From Podocnemis expansa (lineage: Eukaryota > Chordata > Testudines > Podocnemididae): a stretch of 64,000 bases of DNA. The translations under genes were made by a program, and so were the position numbers. Positions 35,752 to 48,035 of the stretch are shown here, piece by piece; position 1 is the stretch's first letter, and every line of letters begins with the position of its first letter. The stretch spans positions 17,914,148 through 17,978,147 of the forward strand of contig ML682028.1 in the NCBI GenBank assembly GCA_007922195.1. The letters are read 5' to 3'. Below the pieces are notes generated by a model that had not been told where the DNA came from, made no database searches, and worked only from the letters and a program-made list of their open reading frames with translations.

Positions 35752-36419
35752 ATTTAACTTTGAGATGTAACTTACAAAAAAAATCAGCTTCTGCACCAGA
35801 TGACTGGCAGCTACTTAATGTAAAACTGATTTTTTTTAAAAGGCTCCAGAGGTAATCCTGGCAATACAAGCCAGTAATGCCTAACTGCAATACCAGGCAA
35901 TTTGGCTGAAACAATGGTAAAGAACAGAATGATCTCAGATCCACAACGCATTACGGAGGAGTCAACGCAGCTTTTGTAAATGGAAATCATGTCTATTAAA
36001 ATTAAATGAGAGGATCAACAAACACGTGGACAAAGATGATCTAGTGGGTACAGCATACTTGGATTTTCAGAAAGCCTTTGATGAGATACCTCGCCAAGCA
36101 AAGTAAGCAAATATGTGAAGAAATCCTTGCCTGGGGATGTTATGAAGGCAAAAAGCATAACTGGGTTCAAAAAAAAATTAGGTAAGTTTGTGGCAAATGT
36201 GTCCATCAATGCTTATCAACCAAGCTGGTCAGGGATGCAACCCCATGTCTGGCGAATTCCTAAACCTCTGACTGCTAGAAGCTGGGACTGGAAGACGAGG
36301 ACAAGATCGCTGAATTATTTGCCTGTTCTGTTCATTCTCTCTGAAGCATGTGGCATGGGCCACTGTTGGAAGACAGGACAGTGGGCTAGATGAACCATTC
36401 TTCTGGTCTTATGCTCACT

Positions 36420-39400
36420 GAATCAGAGCAGCGTCTATAGTATTAACATAGCACAGGTAAAAGATCGGCAGGTCAGATCCAAGAGTGTGTGTGGTCACAT
36501 ATGCACACCCTCACACACAAGGTTTGCTCACCCACCCGCTGAAATGAAGCTAACTCTAGGGTGGAACATGGCAGCGGCTCAGCAACACACAAGACAGGAA
36601 ATGGAACCAATATTCAACTGCTATGGCTCATACACAGCTAGACCTTCTGGAACCCTTAACCCCCCACCCCCCCCCCGTGCTCCAGCAACCCTCCCTCTGA
36701 CTGAGGGCCACAGGCTGCAACTGCTGCCAGTCCCATCATGCAGGGGTCATTCAAGCCTTTGGCAGCCCATCTACACTATTCAGGCCTATGCAACCTCAGA
36801 CCCTGGCACGGCCTGGGTTGTAACTCAGGCAGCGCTTCCCCCTCCCTTCAGAAGCCACAGGCATCATTTTATTCCTCTGGACCACGTAATAACTGCAGTA
36901 GAGTCTGGAAACAGTGCAGCCAGTGAAAACTAGGATTCCCTAGCACATCACAAAAACATCAAGGCAGGACGGGAGGATGAGCTTTGTTTACCCTTAATGG
37001 GAACTTTCTCACAACAGCCCCCTTTCACCAAAATGGCTCTTTTCAAGAAGCTCAAAGGGTTCCCTCTCCCTCATCCACCCCTCCTACTTCCCTTCCCCTG
37101 CCCGATGTGCGGACTTGGGGGCTGAAGGTGCAAGAACAGAATAAACTGGAGGAGGTGGTTGCAGAAAGAGAGAAGGGAGGGAAAATATTTTGTAAAAGAA
37201 AAAAATGAGGTTCAGAAAAACTTCTTAGCAGTCCGCTATTCCCACTGCTTGCCTCTCATTAACACAGTGCTGATAGCCCTATTAATAGCAACAGTAAATC
37301 CTCCTAACCAATTTGGGTCCATTTCTATAAATAATGTAGAATCTTTTTATTTACTGACAGGTTATAAAAGGATCAGGGAGAATAATGTGAAATCAGGGGC
37401 TGCTGAATAATTCATGCCATCAGCTTAGCACTCCCCACCCCACCACCACTCTCCCTCTGTCTGCCCCATTGCTGGAGACCACCGTAGGCCAAGTGAGCTA
37501 ATAAAACCAGGTTTACCACCCTGGTACTAATTCTTTTATAACTGAGACTTTTACCACTCAAAAAAACCACAAGGAAGAAACAGAGAAAGAAAAGTCCAAA
37601 GGCCATGAAAAAAAACATACACCCTATCAAAAATGTGTGGGCGTTTTTCATGAATGGGGACACGATGCTTTCCCCTTCTGCCTCAGCAGCTCTTTCCTTG
37701 TGGTGTGGGAGGGCCCATCTCGAGCTCTCTGGAGATACCGTCCTCTACACCTTAGATGGGATATGAATTCCTTCTGTTACTAGGCTTTCCAAGAATTAGT
37801 ATTAATTACTAAAGCCTGCAGCCCAGGCAGGGTTAGCACAGGCAGGGAGCAGGGCTCACAATACAACTCTCTCCCTGAAGGTAATTCTCAGTCATCTGAG
37901 TGATTCTCTACCCCAGGTTTGCTGTCTCAGAAGGTGGCTTCCTTTAGCATACAGCGGATGATCAGTTCTACATTGGCACTGATGTAAGTGAAACATTCTT
38001 TCCATGAGTACTCTCCATGATACGGGGCCATCAGCATGTCCAGGAGGTCCTGGATCTGTTTATGATTCAGACCTAAAACCAAGAGTTGCATCTTCCTGGG
38101 TTGCAACTGTTAGCTGTAAGGTGAAGGCGGGATAAAGGAGCTCCGGTCTAACACACAGCTCTCTGAGGAAGCCATAGAATCAGGGCAGTCCCACAGGACA
38201 GGGGTTACATTTACAATATTGTGGCAAAGTATATGGGCTTCACTTACAGAATAGTGCCCCACGGGGCTGGCGCAGATTCCGGAAAGAGTAGGTACTGCCA
38301 TGGGACACATCAGTAATGAAGCACACACATACAGTCCACAGGGTTGGCAAGAGAGCATCTCCCTCCAGTGCTACATTTACACAAGAGTGAGTGTATGCAT
38401 GTGAGCTCACACCCACATGTACTACGGTCCACGCAGTCTCATGCACAAGCCACATGTTTGCAGCTTCAGCCCTGTGCTCAGCCACGGGTACACAGTCTCC
38501 TGCCTGCAGGCATGCAAGCAGACACCCGCAAAGCCTCTCCTTCCCCAAGTCCACATCATCCCAGAAAGGAGGCCCCCTCACCTGTCATCACCACTTCACC
38601 CACACTGCCTGACCCCACCCCATCCTCACCCCCACAGTTCAGCTCTCTCATTTCCTGTGAGGGGCTCCCTGGAATCTGTTTGCTTTAGCAAGAGCTCCCA
38701 CTTCCCATTCGGGACATGGCCTCTGCCTATTACTCCCAGAGGCTTGGGAACAGCACACGTAGGCAACAAGTCCAGCCCTGCCAGGGGAGAGGGAGTGAGC
38801 CCAACAGCTAATTTAGAAGCAGCAGCACTGATGAACTGGGTCCTTGTGAAGGAGGTGGAGAGAGGCTGAAAGGGCACATCCCATTCCAGTGAAGCCTGTT
38901 CCCTTCCTCTCCCTGACTTACAGACTACCTGAGCATGATCGAGCCCCACAGACCCAGGGTCTCTGAGTTAGGGTGTTTCTTCCACCCATTCAGAACCCCA
39001 GTGTAATGGGTACTACAGCAGGAAACAGAGGGGAGAGTGCAAGGAGCACATCACCACGACATGCCCAGGGCTTTGCCACGGGCACAGCCAGGGTCCAGCT
39101 GGATGGAAGGAGACGGAGCCCCAGCCCTGGCTGCTCCCAGCAAAGGCGTACATGCTGCACCTTCCCTGAGGCACTCTGGGGGGGGGGGGCACGGTGGCTC
39201 CCAGCTGGCCCTACAGCAATTGGAGCTGGGCACAGAATTCTGCCCTGACACTAGGAAGACGCTGGAGCAAAGTTCACAATGGGTCAGTTCTGCCCTGTTA
39301 GACTCCCAGTGAGACACCCTGTTCCACTCAAGCAGTCCAGCCCAGTGCTGCACTGGCAGCTTCCTGACAGGAGCCTAGATACTAGGGAGATGAGCACAGG

Positions 39401-39894
39401 GGCCAAAGACATATTCCATAACAGGACAAAGGCCACAGGATTCAGTACAATGATAAAGATTCAGTACCAGGACAAAGGCCTTCTCTGTTAGAGGGAGGTA
39501 GGGAGAAAAAGTTGTGGGCCCTGCCTGTGAGAGGGAAGAGTCAAGGGAGGCAACAAGCAGGGAGACAGATGCCAACATGGAAACCATAAGCAGCTCATCG
39601 GAGCCAGGAGAGCCCAGTGGAGTAGCTCCAGCCTGAGCCAGAGACAAGCTCATCCCCCAAAGAGTTAACCAGAAAGAGACCCAGATAAGTGAAATGTCTG
39701 ATACTTAGCTCCCAGGACACCTGATTGTCCCATCCTGGCAAGAAAGGAAGCAGGGTGTGTGGGAAAGGCCATCGGACACCCTCCCCAGTTTGGATGTGCA
39801 GCAGAAAGCCGAGAGAGCTTTCCATGTAACATGATAAAAGCAAGTCCCCAGCCGGCACAATTATTTGATAATTCTCCCTTAACACCCATCAAAT
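36420..39894. other. Non-coding sequence without recognised genes
   Basis: No exon was recognised. C10 and G12 tracts lie at 36667-36676 and 39178-39189. The AT-rich patch at 37230-37420 is listed separately. The remainder is unique, with short featureless reading frames. Confidence 0.5.
37230..37420. promoter_or_regulatory. Candidate conserved non-coding element (AT-rich)
   Basis: Contains 'ccctattaatagcaacag', 'cctcctaaccaatttgg', 'tctataaataatgtagaatc' and 'gctgaataattcatgcc'. It is a repeat-free AT-rich island with TAAT and CCAAT cores. The call is based on composition only. Confidence 0.25.
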
Positions 39895-40440
39895 TAAAGC
39901 AATGTCCAAGGGCTGCCTGAAGTGGCACTGATAGGTATTAAACTTTAATGAGATTTAATGGCGCTGGCCTACTTTTTAAGCACTCGGGCCTACACTTATG
40001 AACATTTAATTTCCCAGGCCCTGACCTCTTTTCTTCATTCTTGGTTTCTCTTCCCTCTCTTGCCCCCCCCTTCATTACTCCCCCCTCCAACACACAGCTG
40101 GTTTACGTTAGTGTTACCAGCCTTCTGCAGACCAAGCTAGTCCACAGTGTGTCACAGGCAATTGGGCGTGAACCTCAGCAGGCTGCCTGATATTAATCTC
40201 CCTGCACTTAGTGACTGAATGTTGATTCTATCAAGGAGCTGCAGGGGAAGGAAGGGGAGATACAAAAAAATTGTGATTCAATAGCAGCAAAAGCAACCCA
40301 ATTTATGGAATCATTTTAATTAATTTATTCCCACAATGACATTAAGCTGCTGTTTGGATCAGTGCAAGTCCCTGCAGTGTGACCAGGGTGCCCGGCAGTC
40401 TGATTCCATTGCAGATCTCTTGTTTATTTTTAAATTCTCC
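39895..40440. promoter_or_regulatory. Two AT-rich islands, candidate conserved elements
   Basis: The first block (about 39925-40015) has 'ttaaactttaatgagattta' and 'gaacatttaatttccc'. The second (about 40260-40440) has 'cccaatttatggaatc' and 'attttaattaatttattccc'. A C/T-rich spacer separates them. No repeat family is recognised in either block. Regulatory function is inferred. Confidence 0.27.
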
Positions 40441-41379
40441 TTAAAACAACCAGGACGACGCCCCCCCCCCCATGCTAACTTTCTTCCCCTACCCGCCCCT
40501 CCACCTCCCACGCAACTCAGCCAGCAGAATTCAACAGCAGCTCCAAAGAAAACACACTCCCTGTGGCATACCGGCTGCTGTGCCTTCTGGCAGGCATGCA
40601 GGTTAAATCCCTGTCCATTACTGGAAATGCCACCAGATCTGGCAAATTCAGAAGGTTAAATCCTAAGTATCCCAGTGACTGAATGTAATTTAGTTGTGAC
40701 TGTGGGCTTGCAACCTGCCAGCTCAGCTCGCTGCTGCCCTCTAGTGTGCAAAGGAAAAGGAGCCCTTCATCTTAATTCGTCCCTCCAGATCTTGAAGAGA
40801 TGAGATTATACAGGATGATACTAAAATCTGCTACAGGGGACAGGCTGCAGCCACAGCTTTGGGGCAGAGGGAGGCCGAGATCTCACACCTGCGCCAGCAC
40901 AGAGTGGGGGGTGAAGCTCAGCTTTTGCCCAGCTTTTCTCAGCACACCAAGAGGCAAAGAACTGTCCCTGGTAGATCTCCAGCAGGGGACCTTTCATTTT
41001 CTCTCCATTTACAGCCCTCCAGAGTGTAATCAGGGTCAGAATCGTGACTGCCCAAATTGCCCAGCTCTGCAGTGAGTGACTCACAGTCACAGCTGCCCTT
41101 TGAGATGCAGGTGGGTAAGTGCTACAGAGACACCCAGCAAACCCACCCAACTAAAACAAAAGGGCATGGGGGGTTTTATTACTTCTGGTAGCCACATGTA
41201 GACCCAGTCCCACTATGGAGCAAGAAATCAGGGTCTGCCTGCCCCACTTCCCCTCAGCAATGTCAGCTGATGAAGGGAGCAGAGAGATCATGGTTTGTGA
41301 GCATTTGACACCCACTTTGCACAGCATAAGTGAAGAGAAAGGTCAGTCTGATGGCTGAAGTGTGTGTCTGGGAATTTGG

Positions 41380-41495
41380 GGTGCTGAGTCATCAATCTCC
41401 TGCATGACCTCCGCTAAATCTCTCTGCCACTTTGTGCCTCAATTCCCCCACCCCCCCTGTAATTTGGGAATGACAATATTTACCTCTCTACTGAG
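41380..41495 (+). repeat. MIR/CORE-like SINE fragment
   Basis: The blocks 'gtgctgagtcatcaatctcc', 'catgacctccgctaaatc', 'ctttgtgcctcaattccccc' and 'gtaatttgggaatgacaata' follow the MIR core order on the plus strand. It directly precedes a CR1 tail. Confidence 0.7.
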
Positions 41496-41529
41496 GAAAA
41501 GGAAGCTGGGAGGCCTAATTCACTGATGT

Positions 41530-41797
41530 GATGATAGGACAAGAAGCAATGGGCTTAAATAACAGCAACAGACATTTAGGTTGACATTAGGAAAAAATTC
41601 CTAACTGTCAGGTGAATAACCATTGGAATAAGCTGCCTAGGCAGGTTGTGGAATCTCCATCACAAGAAGTCTTTAGGAGTGGGTTAGAGAAGCATCTGCC
41701 AAGGATGGTTTAAGAGGCTGCTTGGTGCTGCCATGAGTGCAGCGGCCTGGACTCAATGACCTCTCAGGATCCCTTCCAGTTTCTATGATTCTATGAT
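41530..41797 (+). mobile_element. CR1 LINE 3' end
   Basis: This is the classic CR1 tail: 'aggacaagaagcaatgggct', 'acattaggaaaaaattccta', 'ataagctgcctaggcagg', 'caatgacctctcaggatccc' and the terminal octamer repeat 'tctatgattctatgatg'. It is truncated on the left and intact on the right. It belongs to a different CR1 subfamily from the copies at 29838 and 33515, because the tail sequence differs. Confidence 0.9.
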
Positions 41798-42534
41798 GTT
41801 TGCCAAGTGTTTTGCAATCTTCAAACCACCTGTTAGTAGCTGGAAATGATTCTTCCAGATTGTCCCTCCCACCGTTCATTTTTTATTTGGCAGGGGCGGA
41901 TGCCCTTTGCACTATAGTCCGCTGCTTGGCTCCCTCACTGAGGTCAGGTGCTTCTGCGAGGTGACAGCTCAGTAATCTCGAAAGCCCCCAAGCACAGGGT
42001 TCACAGGAGCATGATAACTCTTCCAGGAGTTGAGACTTCACGTCCACATATCAGCCTCTAGTGATCAGGCCAGAGATATGCCGCAATGTGGTCACATGGT
42101 CCTCTCTGTGGCACCAGTGCAGAGGGGTGAGGTTGGCCTACAGATTTCCTGGAGCCCCTTTTGAAATTTCCCACAAGACAAGACATCAGCTCTCAATGTC
42201 TAGCACCTGCAGCAGAATCCCATGGAGGAACCCAGGCTTCTGTTACATCCACCCCACTTCCCTTCAGCAGCTCAGGCCCACACTCCCATGGGCAGGGGGC
42301 ACGAACTAACCCAAATCCAGGTTTTACCAGTCCTATCACCTAGGATTGCACAAGGGCTCTCTCTAATGGTGCTGGGGGTAGGGGTAGTAAGAAATGCACT
42401 CTCTCTCCTGCCAAGAGCTCCACATTCAAAGGGGTTACTTTATAAAATCCCACAGCAGCTGACTTTCCTTGAAAGACGAGCAGGTCAGCGCACTTCCCCA
42501 ATGTTTCTAGAACCGATGGCAGCAACATTATACA

Positions 42535-42660
42535 CGGGTATTAGCATCAGATGGGGAAACTAAGATAGAGAGTGAGACAATGACTCACCTAGGGCTGACC
42601 AGCGAATTAAGTGGCAAAGCCAGAAACAGATGCCAGGTCCTATAGATTCCTGGGCCTCTC
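42535..42660 (-). repeat. MIR/CORE-like SINE fragment
   Basis: The reverse-complement MIR core is visible as 'atcagatggggaaactaaga', 'aatgactcacctagggctg', 'gaattaagtggcaaagccag' and 'aacagatgccaggtcc'. It lacks the outer ends. Confidence 0.65.
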
Positions 42661-42854
42661 TGTTTAACCCCTCTGGCCAAATGACTGCCGCATCCTGAAG
42701 CCCTTCCAGTGATCTGAGACCCCTGACAAACATAGGAAACCAGCTGCTAAGATGCAAAGGCATGGTTATAAAGGGGAATGTTATCAATTCCCTCCAGAGC
42801 CCCGAACATGCGATGAGCAGGAGAGGAGGAATGGAGGGAATTAAAAAAAAGCTA

Positions 42855-43050
42855 ACCCAACCTTAACCCAGAGATCACTTATCATTCAGGCTGCATCACA
42901 CATCCTGAAAGTGCAGACACAAAAATGTAATGTCATAACATTCGCAGTTCAATAACCTTTGCTTCACGAGACGGCGTGAACTGTCAGAGGAGCTTGGAGG
43001 TAAATATTTCAAGGCACAGACGCTGAATTCAAAGGCACTGGGGGCTGGCA
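42855..43050. promoter_or_regulatory. Candidate conserved non-coding element
   Basis: Repeat-free sequence with 'gatcacttatcattcagg', 'aaatgtaatgtcataacatt', 'caataacctttgcttcacg' and 'ggtaaatatttcaaggc'. It has nuclear-receptor- and homeodomain-like cores, and it ends before a G10 tract at 43059-43068. Weak evidence. Confidence 0.22.
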
Positions 43051-43270
43051 ACGCGGGTGGGGGGGGGGAGGCAGAAGAGACCTCTGATTTTCTATTCAGC
43101 CATAGCACATTAATATACCCTCACCGTAAATCCTGAACAGAGCCAGGGAGAGGCTGCCAAGCCGATAAAATACAAGCAGATATAAAACAAGACACCTTTA
43201 TGGTTCTGAGAAGTCTTCCAAAAAGTTATGAATCCACAGCATGACCTGACGCCACCATGCTGTTCTATGG

Positions 43271-43447
43271 CAATGGTTCTCAACCTTTTGCAGGTCGCAA
43301 CACGCTTGGTGCCATATCATGACATTATAGGACACATCAGCCCACCTCCCCCAGCCAAATCCAGCTATTGCCCCAGATCTCCATGTTACACTTACCACTG
43401 TCTGGCGACACAGTAATGCGTCCCAACACAGTGGTTGAGAACCACTG
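43271..43447. mobile_element. hAT-type MITE with 8-bp target duplication
   Basis: The ends are inverted: CAATGGTTCTCAACC on the left against CAGTGGTTCTCAACC on the right in reverse, 14 of 15 identical. The flanks TTCTATGG (43263-43270) and GTCTATGG (43448-43455) match at 7 of 8 positions. The 177-bp unit has no coding capacity. The 'tggttctcaacc' end is typical of vertebrate hAT-group MITEs. It is non-autonomous and decayed. Confidence 0.82.
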
Positions 43448-43455
43448 GTCTATGG

Positions 43456-46400
43456 CAAACTCAAGACCCTATCTTGGCATTAAGGTACCCCCCCCCATCA
43501 TTCCACCCTTCACAGCCACAGCTCAGATGGTAATAATCTCACTGATTTGGAGACTGTAAAGCAAGCCAGCTGCCAATGGATCCTGGACTTGCAGCCATTA
43601 ACCCCTTCAGCACTGCAAAATAGATCACAGCCTCCCATCAGACTGTATTGGCACTGCATATACCAGCGGGGGGAGGCTATTAATCAATGCCAGAGGCAAG
43701 TTATGCTCCTGGTGCCTGCTCCTTTCAGGCTGCATGTTCCTGGAGGACAGCTTCAGGGGGTCTCTGTTTACCTCATCACTCTCTAAGGCCCTGTAAGCCC
43801 ATGGACACAGACTCAGATCCATCTGAAGCACCTCAAGGGCCAGCCAAGGGAGTGGCTCAAGAGCAACATCAGAAAGGCTTCCTGCCCCTATCAGGAACCA
43901 GCTGCTCAATGTACCCCAGGCCCAAGAGAGGGAGGAGGATCCGAAAGACACATTCACCCAGGGCCGTGCTGCCAATCTACAGGGTGCTCTCTGACTGTAA
44001 AGATCCCAGGCCCCACCAACTGCACAGCAACACAGCCCGATAGGCAACTTACCCCATCCTGCAGCCAGGGATCCCTGGCATCCCTGCCCCAGCCCACCCC
44101 AGGTTGGTCATCATGGCCCCCACTTCTCCCGGCACAGGCAATTGCCAGCAGGGCTTCAGAGAGACACGTGGGAAGCACGAGAGAATTCAGTTTTAATTCT
44201 TCACAAATCAATTCTCTGTGGCAGGAGCCTGGAAGCCCCCTCCCCCTGTCAGAAAGCAGCTGGAGTGAGGCACTGACTTTATCTGATCCTGCTATGCTTT
44301 TAGCTGCCTAGCAGCCACTGAAATAAATGAGCTTGTCAGCCCCCACGAGACTCCAGAGAAGAAACTAGGTTAGCTCCTTCCAATTAGCCTTCCTGTGAGG
44401 TTACTTTGGCTGTGCCATGTGAATTCCCCACAGCAAAGGGTTAACAGATCCCAGGGCCACCTCAGACTCCACAGCACTATTACAGTCTCCCAAGACCATG
44501 GCAAATCACTTCAGGGTTAACAGAGGGGAGACAGGTCTCTTTTCCAGCAGGAAGAAAAACCCCTGGCATGTCCAACTAGCTGGAACAGGAACAGGTCAGC
44601 CCAAACCAGCTGGGCCCAGCCTCAACCCAGCTGAGGCATCAGGCTCCCAAAGGGCCACTGGGCTCATTCAGAGATAAGCCCAGTAGGCAGTTTCCCAACA
44701 AGGAGACAGCAATGGAATAGCATGGTGGAGCCAAAGGAGCTCCTGGACTTGGCCAGAGTGGCCCACTCATGTTAGACCCAGCTGCGCAGTGGAGCAAAGG
44801 GAACGCAAGGAAGCATGTGTCTCTGAACTCAGCTCAGTGCCTACAGCAGTGGGGGCATCGTGGTGCCGTTCACCCAAAAGGTAAGTCCTCTGAATCGCTC
44901 TGAGAACAGTAAAAGAAGTGGAGGGCAGCCCTATTCTCCACACTCACCTCCAGCACCAATCAAACACAAGAGCAGCTGTGTACAGGAGGAGGGATTGGCC
45001 AGTAAATACCACAGGGGCAGGGGGAACACCCAGTTCCTGGCATCAAGGCTCTTTGCCCAGTGGGGACTCTGAGAGGGCAGAGCACGGAGATACCCCCACT
45101 CCTCTCAATGTGGTCATGGCCCCTTGTTCAATCATCTCTCGAGGCCTAACCCCCCTCTCCCAGCTAACACAGTTCCCCCTCACCCTGTGGCCCCGCTACC
45201 TGCTGGTCAACTCAATCCAGCTTTCAGTGTGGGCCAAGAGAGGCTGCTCCAGAGCCCAGCTATCAGAGAATAACTACAGGCTATTCCTAAGCTCCCCTCT
45301 TCTGGCTGCTCAGTGTCTCTAAGGTGCCAGCACAGTAAGACCTACCTCCACAAGGTCACCCTAGGGTAGGATGAGCCCATGGGGCCACTGTCACCACAGA
45401 GATCCCTGGCAGTGGGATTACTGATCTCAAGCCACTTCCCTGAGGGGAGGGGGAAATGCCACCAGCCAGTGGGATTTACCATTGTCTCAGTCTAGTTCAC
45501 CCACCATGGTGGTAATTCCTGGAATGTGTGTGGTACTGGCATCTTCCCAGAGGGGTGTGGCAGCATATTGCACTGCACCTCAGCAGTGGGTCACATTCAT
45601 TGTCCTCATTTCACAGGTGGGCAAACTGAGGAAGACACAGGGGACAGGACTTACCCAAAGAAGGCCCTACACAGGAGCAGTGGCCCTGCTGCAGATGGCC
45701 TCAGGAGCCCTACTCTGCCACCAGCATGATACAAGTCCTCGCTTCCAACCCTGCTAGACCTTCCCTCACACAACACCCAGGGATCCCTACACGGCAAGTT
45801 GAACCCAGGAACTTCCGTGCTAAAGAGACAGCCTAGAGACTTCCCCAGAGGACAGAGCCTGGGAATGGCATCCGCCAACGCAAGAAACAGTTAAACCGCC
45901 ACCTCCCATGCAGGACCTGTAGCTACAGGCTTCCTCACACCCTCCCTGAAACACCTGCTAAGGTCGCATTGCCACAGGGCAACTGTTCAAACCTGGGAGA
46001 GGGGGTGGAAAGGATTAGCAATGGGCCCTGTGAGCAAGAGACTGCTTGTCAGCCCCTTGGCAGCACAACAGAGAAGCAGGAGCCCAGAGCAGGTGACAGG
46101 CAAGCCAGTTTACTTTATTACAGGAAGCGAGTATATAAGCATCTGACTGTGCTGTAACCAAGGAGGGAGGGAGGAGCTGGCCACAGTTAACCCTGTCCTG
46201 CCTGCACGTTGCACAGACAGTATAGGACACTGAGTCCCTTCTATCAAAGTGCTCAGCACCCACAGCTGCCCACCGTCCCCAGTAACTGGAGGGGAATATG
46301 TCAGGCCACCACAAAAGCCAGTCCCAAAGATGGAGCTGCTGGATTCTCAGCACCTGATAACCAGGTCCTTTCCGTACCCAGTCGGACACACCAAGTGTGG

Positions 46401-47324
46401 TGGAAGCCAACAGAACCCTGGCTCCATAGGAGAGAGCTGCTGCTGCGTCAACAGTGCCAAGAGTCTGGGCTGGCATGGCACCATGGCACTGCTGGGCACA
46501 ACACATCTCCAAGCAACTCCATTTGCCTGCCTTCACAACAGGCTGGGCAGAAATTACATTTTACCAACTCCATAAATACCACACAGGGTGCTCTTAAAGG
46601 GCCCCCCAGTTGCTGGAAACTGCCAGCCGTGCTGCTTGCTGCTCCCCATGAGGACGTTCTGGAACACGTGGCCCCCTGAGGAAATGAAGGCAGCTGCAAG
46701 AGGCTGACCCAGACACTTCCCATGGAGGCCATCAAACTCAAGGGGCCCAACTTCTGCTCTCCTGGGTAACTACCCCCTCAAGGCAACCAGGCACAGGCCC
46801 AGGGCTAGCCCACAATGCTATCTGCTCTGCTGTTATGGGGGGGGGGGGCGCTGCTATCCCCCACTCTCAGTTCCCATGAGGCTTTGGCACCTCCCATAAT
46901 AACTGCCCCCCCCATGTTTCCCAGACCCCTACTCAATGCAGGGAATATGGAGGGGAGATACCCATCCCAGCCATTGGGAAAGGGGAGAGTACTGGGATTC
47001 CTCCCCAGATGTCGTTGGACGCTGTTCAAGGGCTACATCTCAGATAAGCCCCTGGCTTGAGGGTATGTGATAGATTTAAAGCCTAATACCCAATGCCCAC
47101 CCACCTCTGCGCCTGCCCAAGCCACCCCACCACCTGAAAGCCTTCCTTCTCACTGACAGTTGATTCTTCAAGCAGTACACAAGTATTTAAAGGGCCTGAC
47201 ATTCTGCAAGTGTTAATCAATCTCACACTATTGTATTCAGTGTAGCTATGTCTATGCACATCAGCCAGGAGATCTGGTCTGTAAATTCCTCCTTAAAAGC
47301 ACTGACTGATACTAAACAGGGTAA
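43456..47324. other. Non-coding sequence without recognised genes
   Basis: No exon was recognised. A MIR fragment lies at 45595-45700 and a G12 tract at 46837-46848. Other sequence is unique and GC-rich, with featureless frames such as 46015-46536 minus. Confidence 0.5.
45595..45700 (-). repeat. MIR/CORE-like SINE fragment
   Basis: Reverse-orientation MIR blocks 'attgtcctcatttcacaggt', 'gggcaaactgaggaagacac' and 'ggacttacccaaagaagg' occur in order. Both ends are decayed. Confidence 0.65.
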
Positions 47325-47462
47325 GTTCCAAAGAGGTAGCTGTGTTAATCTAGTTCAATAAAATGAGCAAAGCGCCTGACAAAGTGGGATTTTCTCCCAT
47401 GAAAGCTCATGTGATAAATAAATTTGTCGTCTTTAAAAGGGCCACCAGACTCCTTGCTCATT
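47325..47462. repeat. 'gtctttaagtgccac' family repeat, rearranged copy
   Basis: The left part reads 'aggtagctgtgttaatctag', which in this family normally lies beyond the other end and in the other orientation. The rest reads 'agtgggattttctcccat', 'gaaagctcatgtgataaata' and 'gccaccagactccttgct' in forward orientation. The two parts are therefore inverted relative to each other, as also seen at 60840-60960. Confidence 0.6.
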
Positions 47463-47539
47463 GAGCAGGATAAATAACACTCCACCCTTCCTTAATCTAA
47501 TACTCTCTGCCTTAAACCTGCATCCCCTCCCCTCCATTG

Positions 47540-47625
47540 AGATTTGGCCTGAGCTGATTGTAAGCTCTCTGGGGCAGCAACCTGCCTCGAGTATATACAG
47601 CACTGAGCCGGCTGCAGGGCTGCAT
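47540..47625 (-). repeat. Interspersed repeat fragment of the 'gtgctgtacaaa' type
   Basis: 'gattgtaagctctctggggc', 'agcaacctgcctcgag' and 'tatatacagcactgagc' form the reverse-orientation counterpart of the repeat at 19770-19900. It is diverged, and its class is uncertain. Confidence 0.5.
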
Positions 47626-47889
47626 ATGGTACAGGAAGCATTCAAGCAAGTATCCAAACTGCAGCCTACGCCTACTTCTTCATGGAGACAGAGCCATCCA
47701 TAGGAGATCTTGACTATACAGAGATCCTGTGATGATATGCCTCCCCCTTCCCTCCTTTCCTTTCCTCAGGGTCAAGCAGATCTTACGGAAAAAATACAAA
47801 CATTTCTCCTTGGCAAACACTCCCTAAGAAAACAAAACCAGCCACACTCCCTCTCCCACCCCCTCTCACACACAGCCCCACTCTTCTGA

Positions 47890-48035
47890 CACAGCAATTA
47901 GAGGGAGACATTAATATTTAAATATTGCCAGCTCCAGAGAGGGAAATCAAATAAAAATGCAGGCGTGTCAGGAACGCTCATCTCCCTCACGCAGCCCAAT
48001 TAAATCTTCAAGCAGGAGTAGCCACGGGAGCCAGG
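47890..48035. promoter_or_regulatory. Candidate conserved non-coding element (AT-rich)
   Basis: The sequence includes 'acagcaattagagggagac', 'attaatatttaaatattgcc' and 'cccaattaaatcttcaagc'. It is repeat-free and much lower in GC than its flanks. Inference from composition only. Confidence 0.25.

Larger units (their letters stand above)
33515..36415 (+). mobile_element. CR1 LINE, internally deleted and interrupted
   Basis: The copy begins near 'tagagggatttttaaactaa' and 'acagagacatcccttagggg', then matches the CR1 ORF2 order: 'tgcttgtacacaaatg', 'taataggcatcacacaaact', 'caatgggacacagcaataac' and 'gggagtggcactatttgt'. After the LTR at 33946-34548 it resumes with 'aaaaatcttaaatgaacc' and the endonuclease-type block 'ggatttcaactatatcc' near 34739. 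The reverse transcriptase block 'ggattttcagaaagcctttg' encodes an LDFQKAFDE-like motif at 36058-36087. Near 36105-36115 the sequence jumps straight to the 3' region ('ggggatgttatgaaggc', 'gatgcaaccccatg', 'gtgggctagatgaacc'). Most of the reverse transcriptase is therefore deleted. Frames are broken throughout, so it is a dead copy. Confidence 0.85.
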
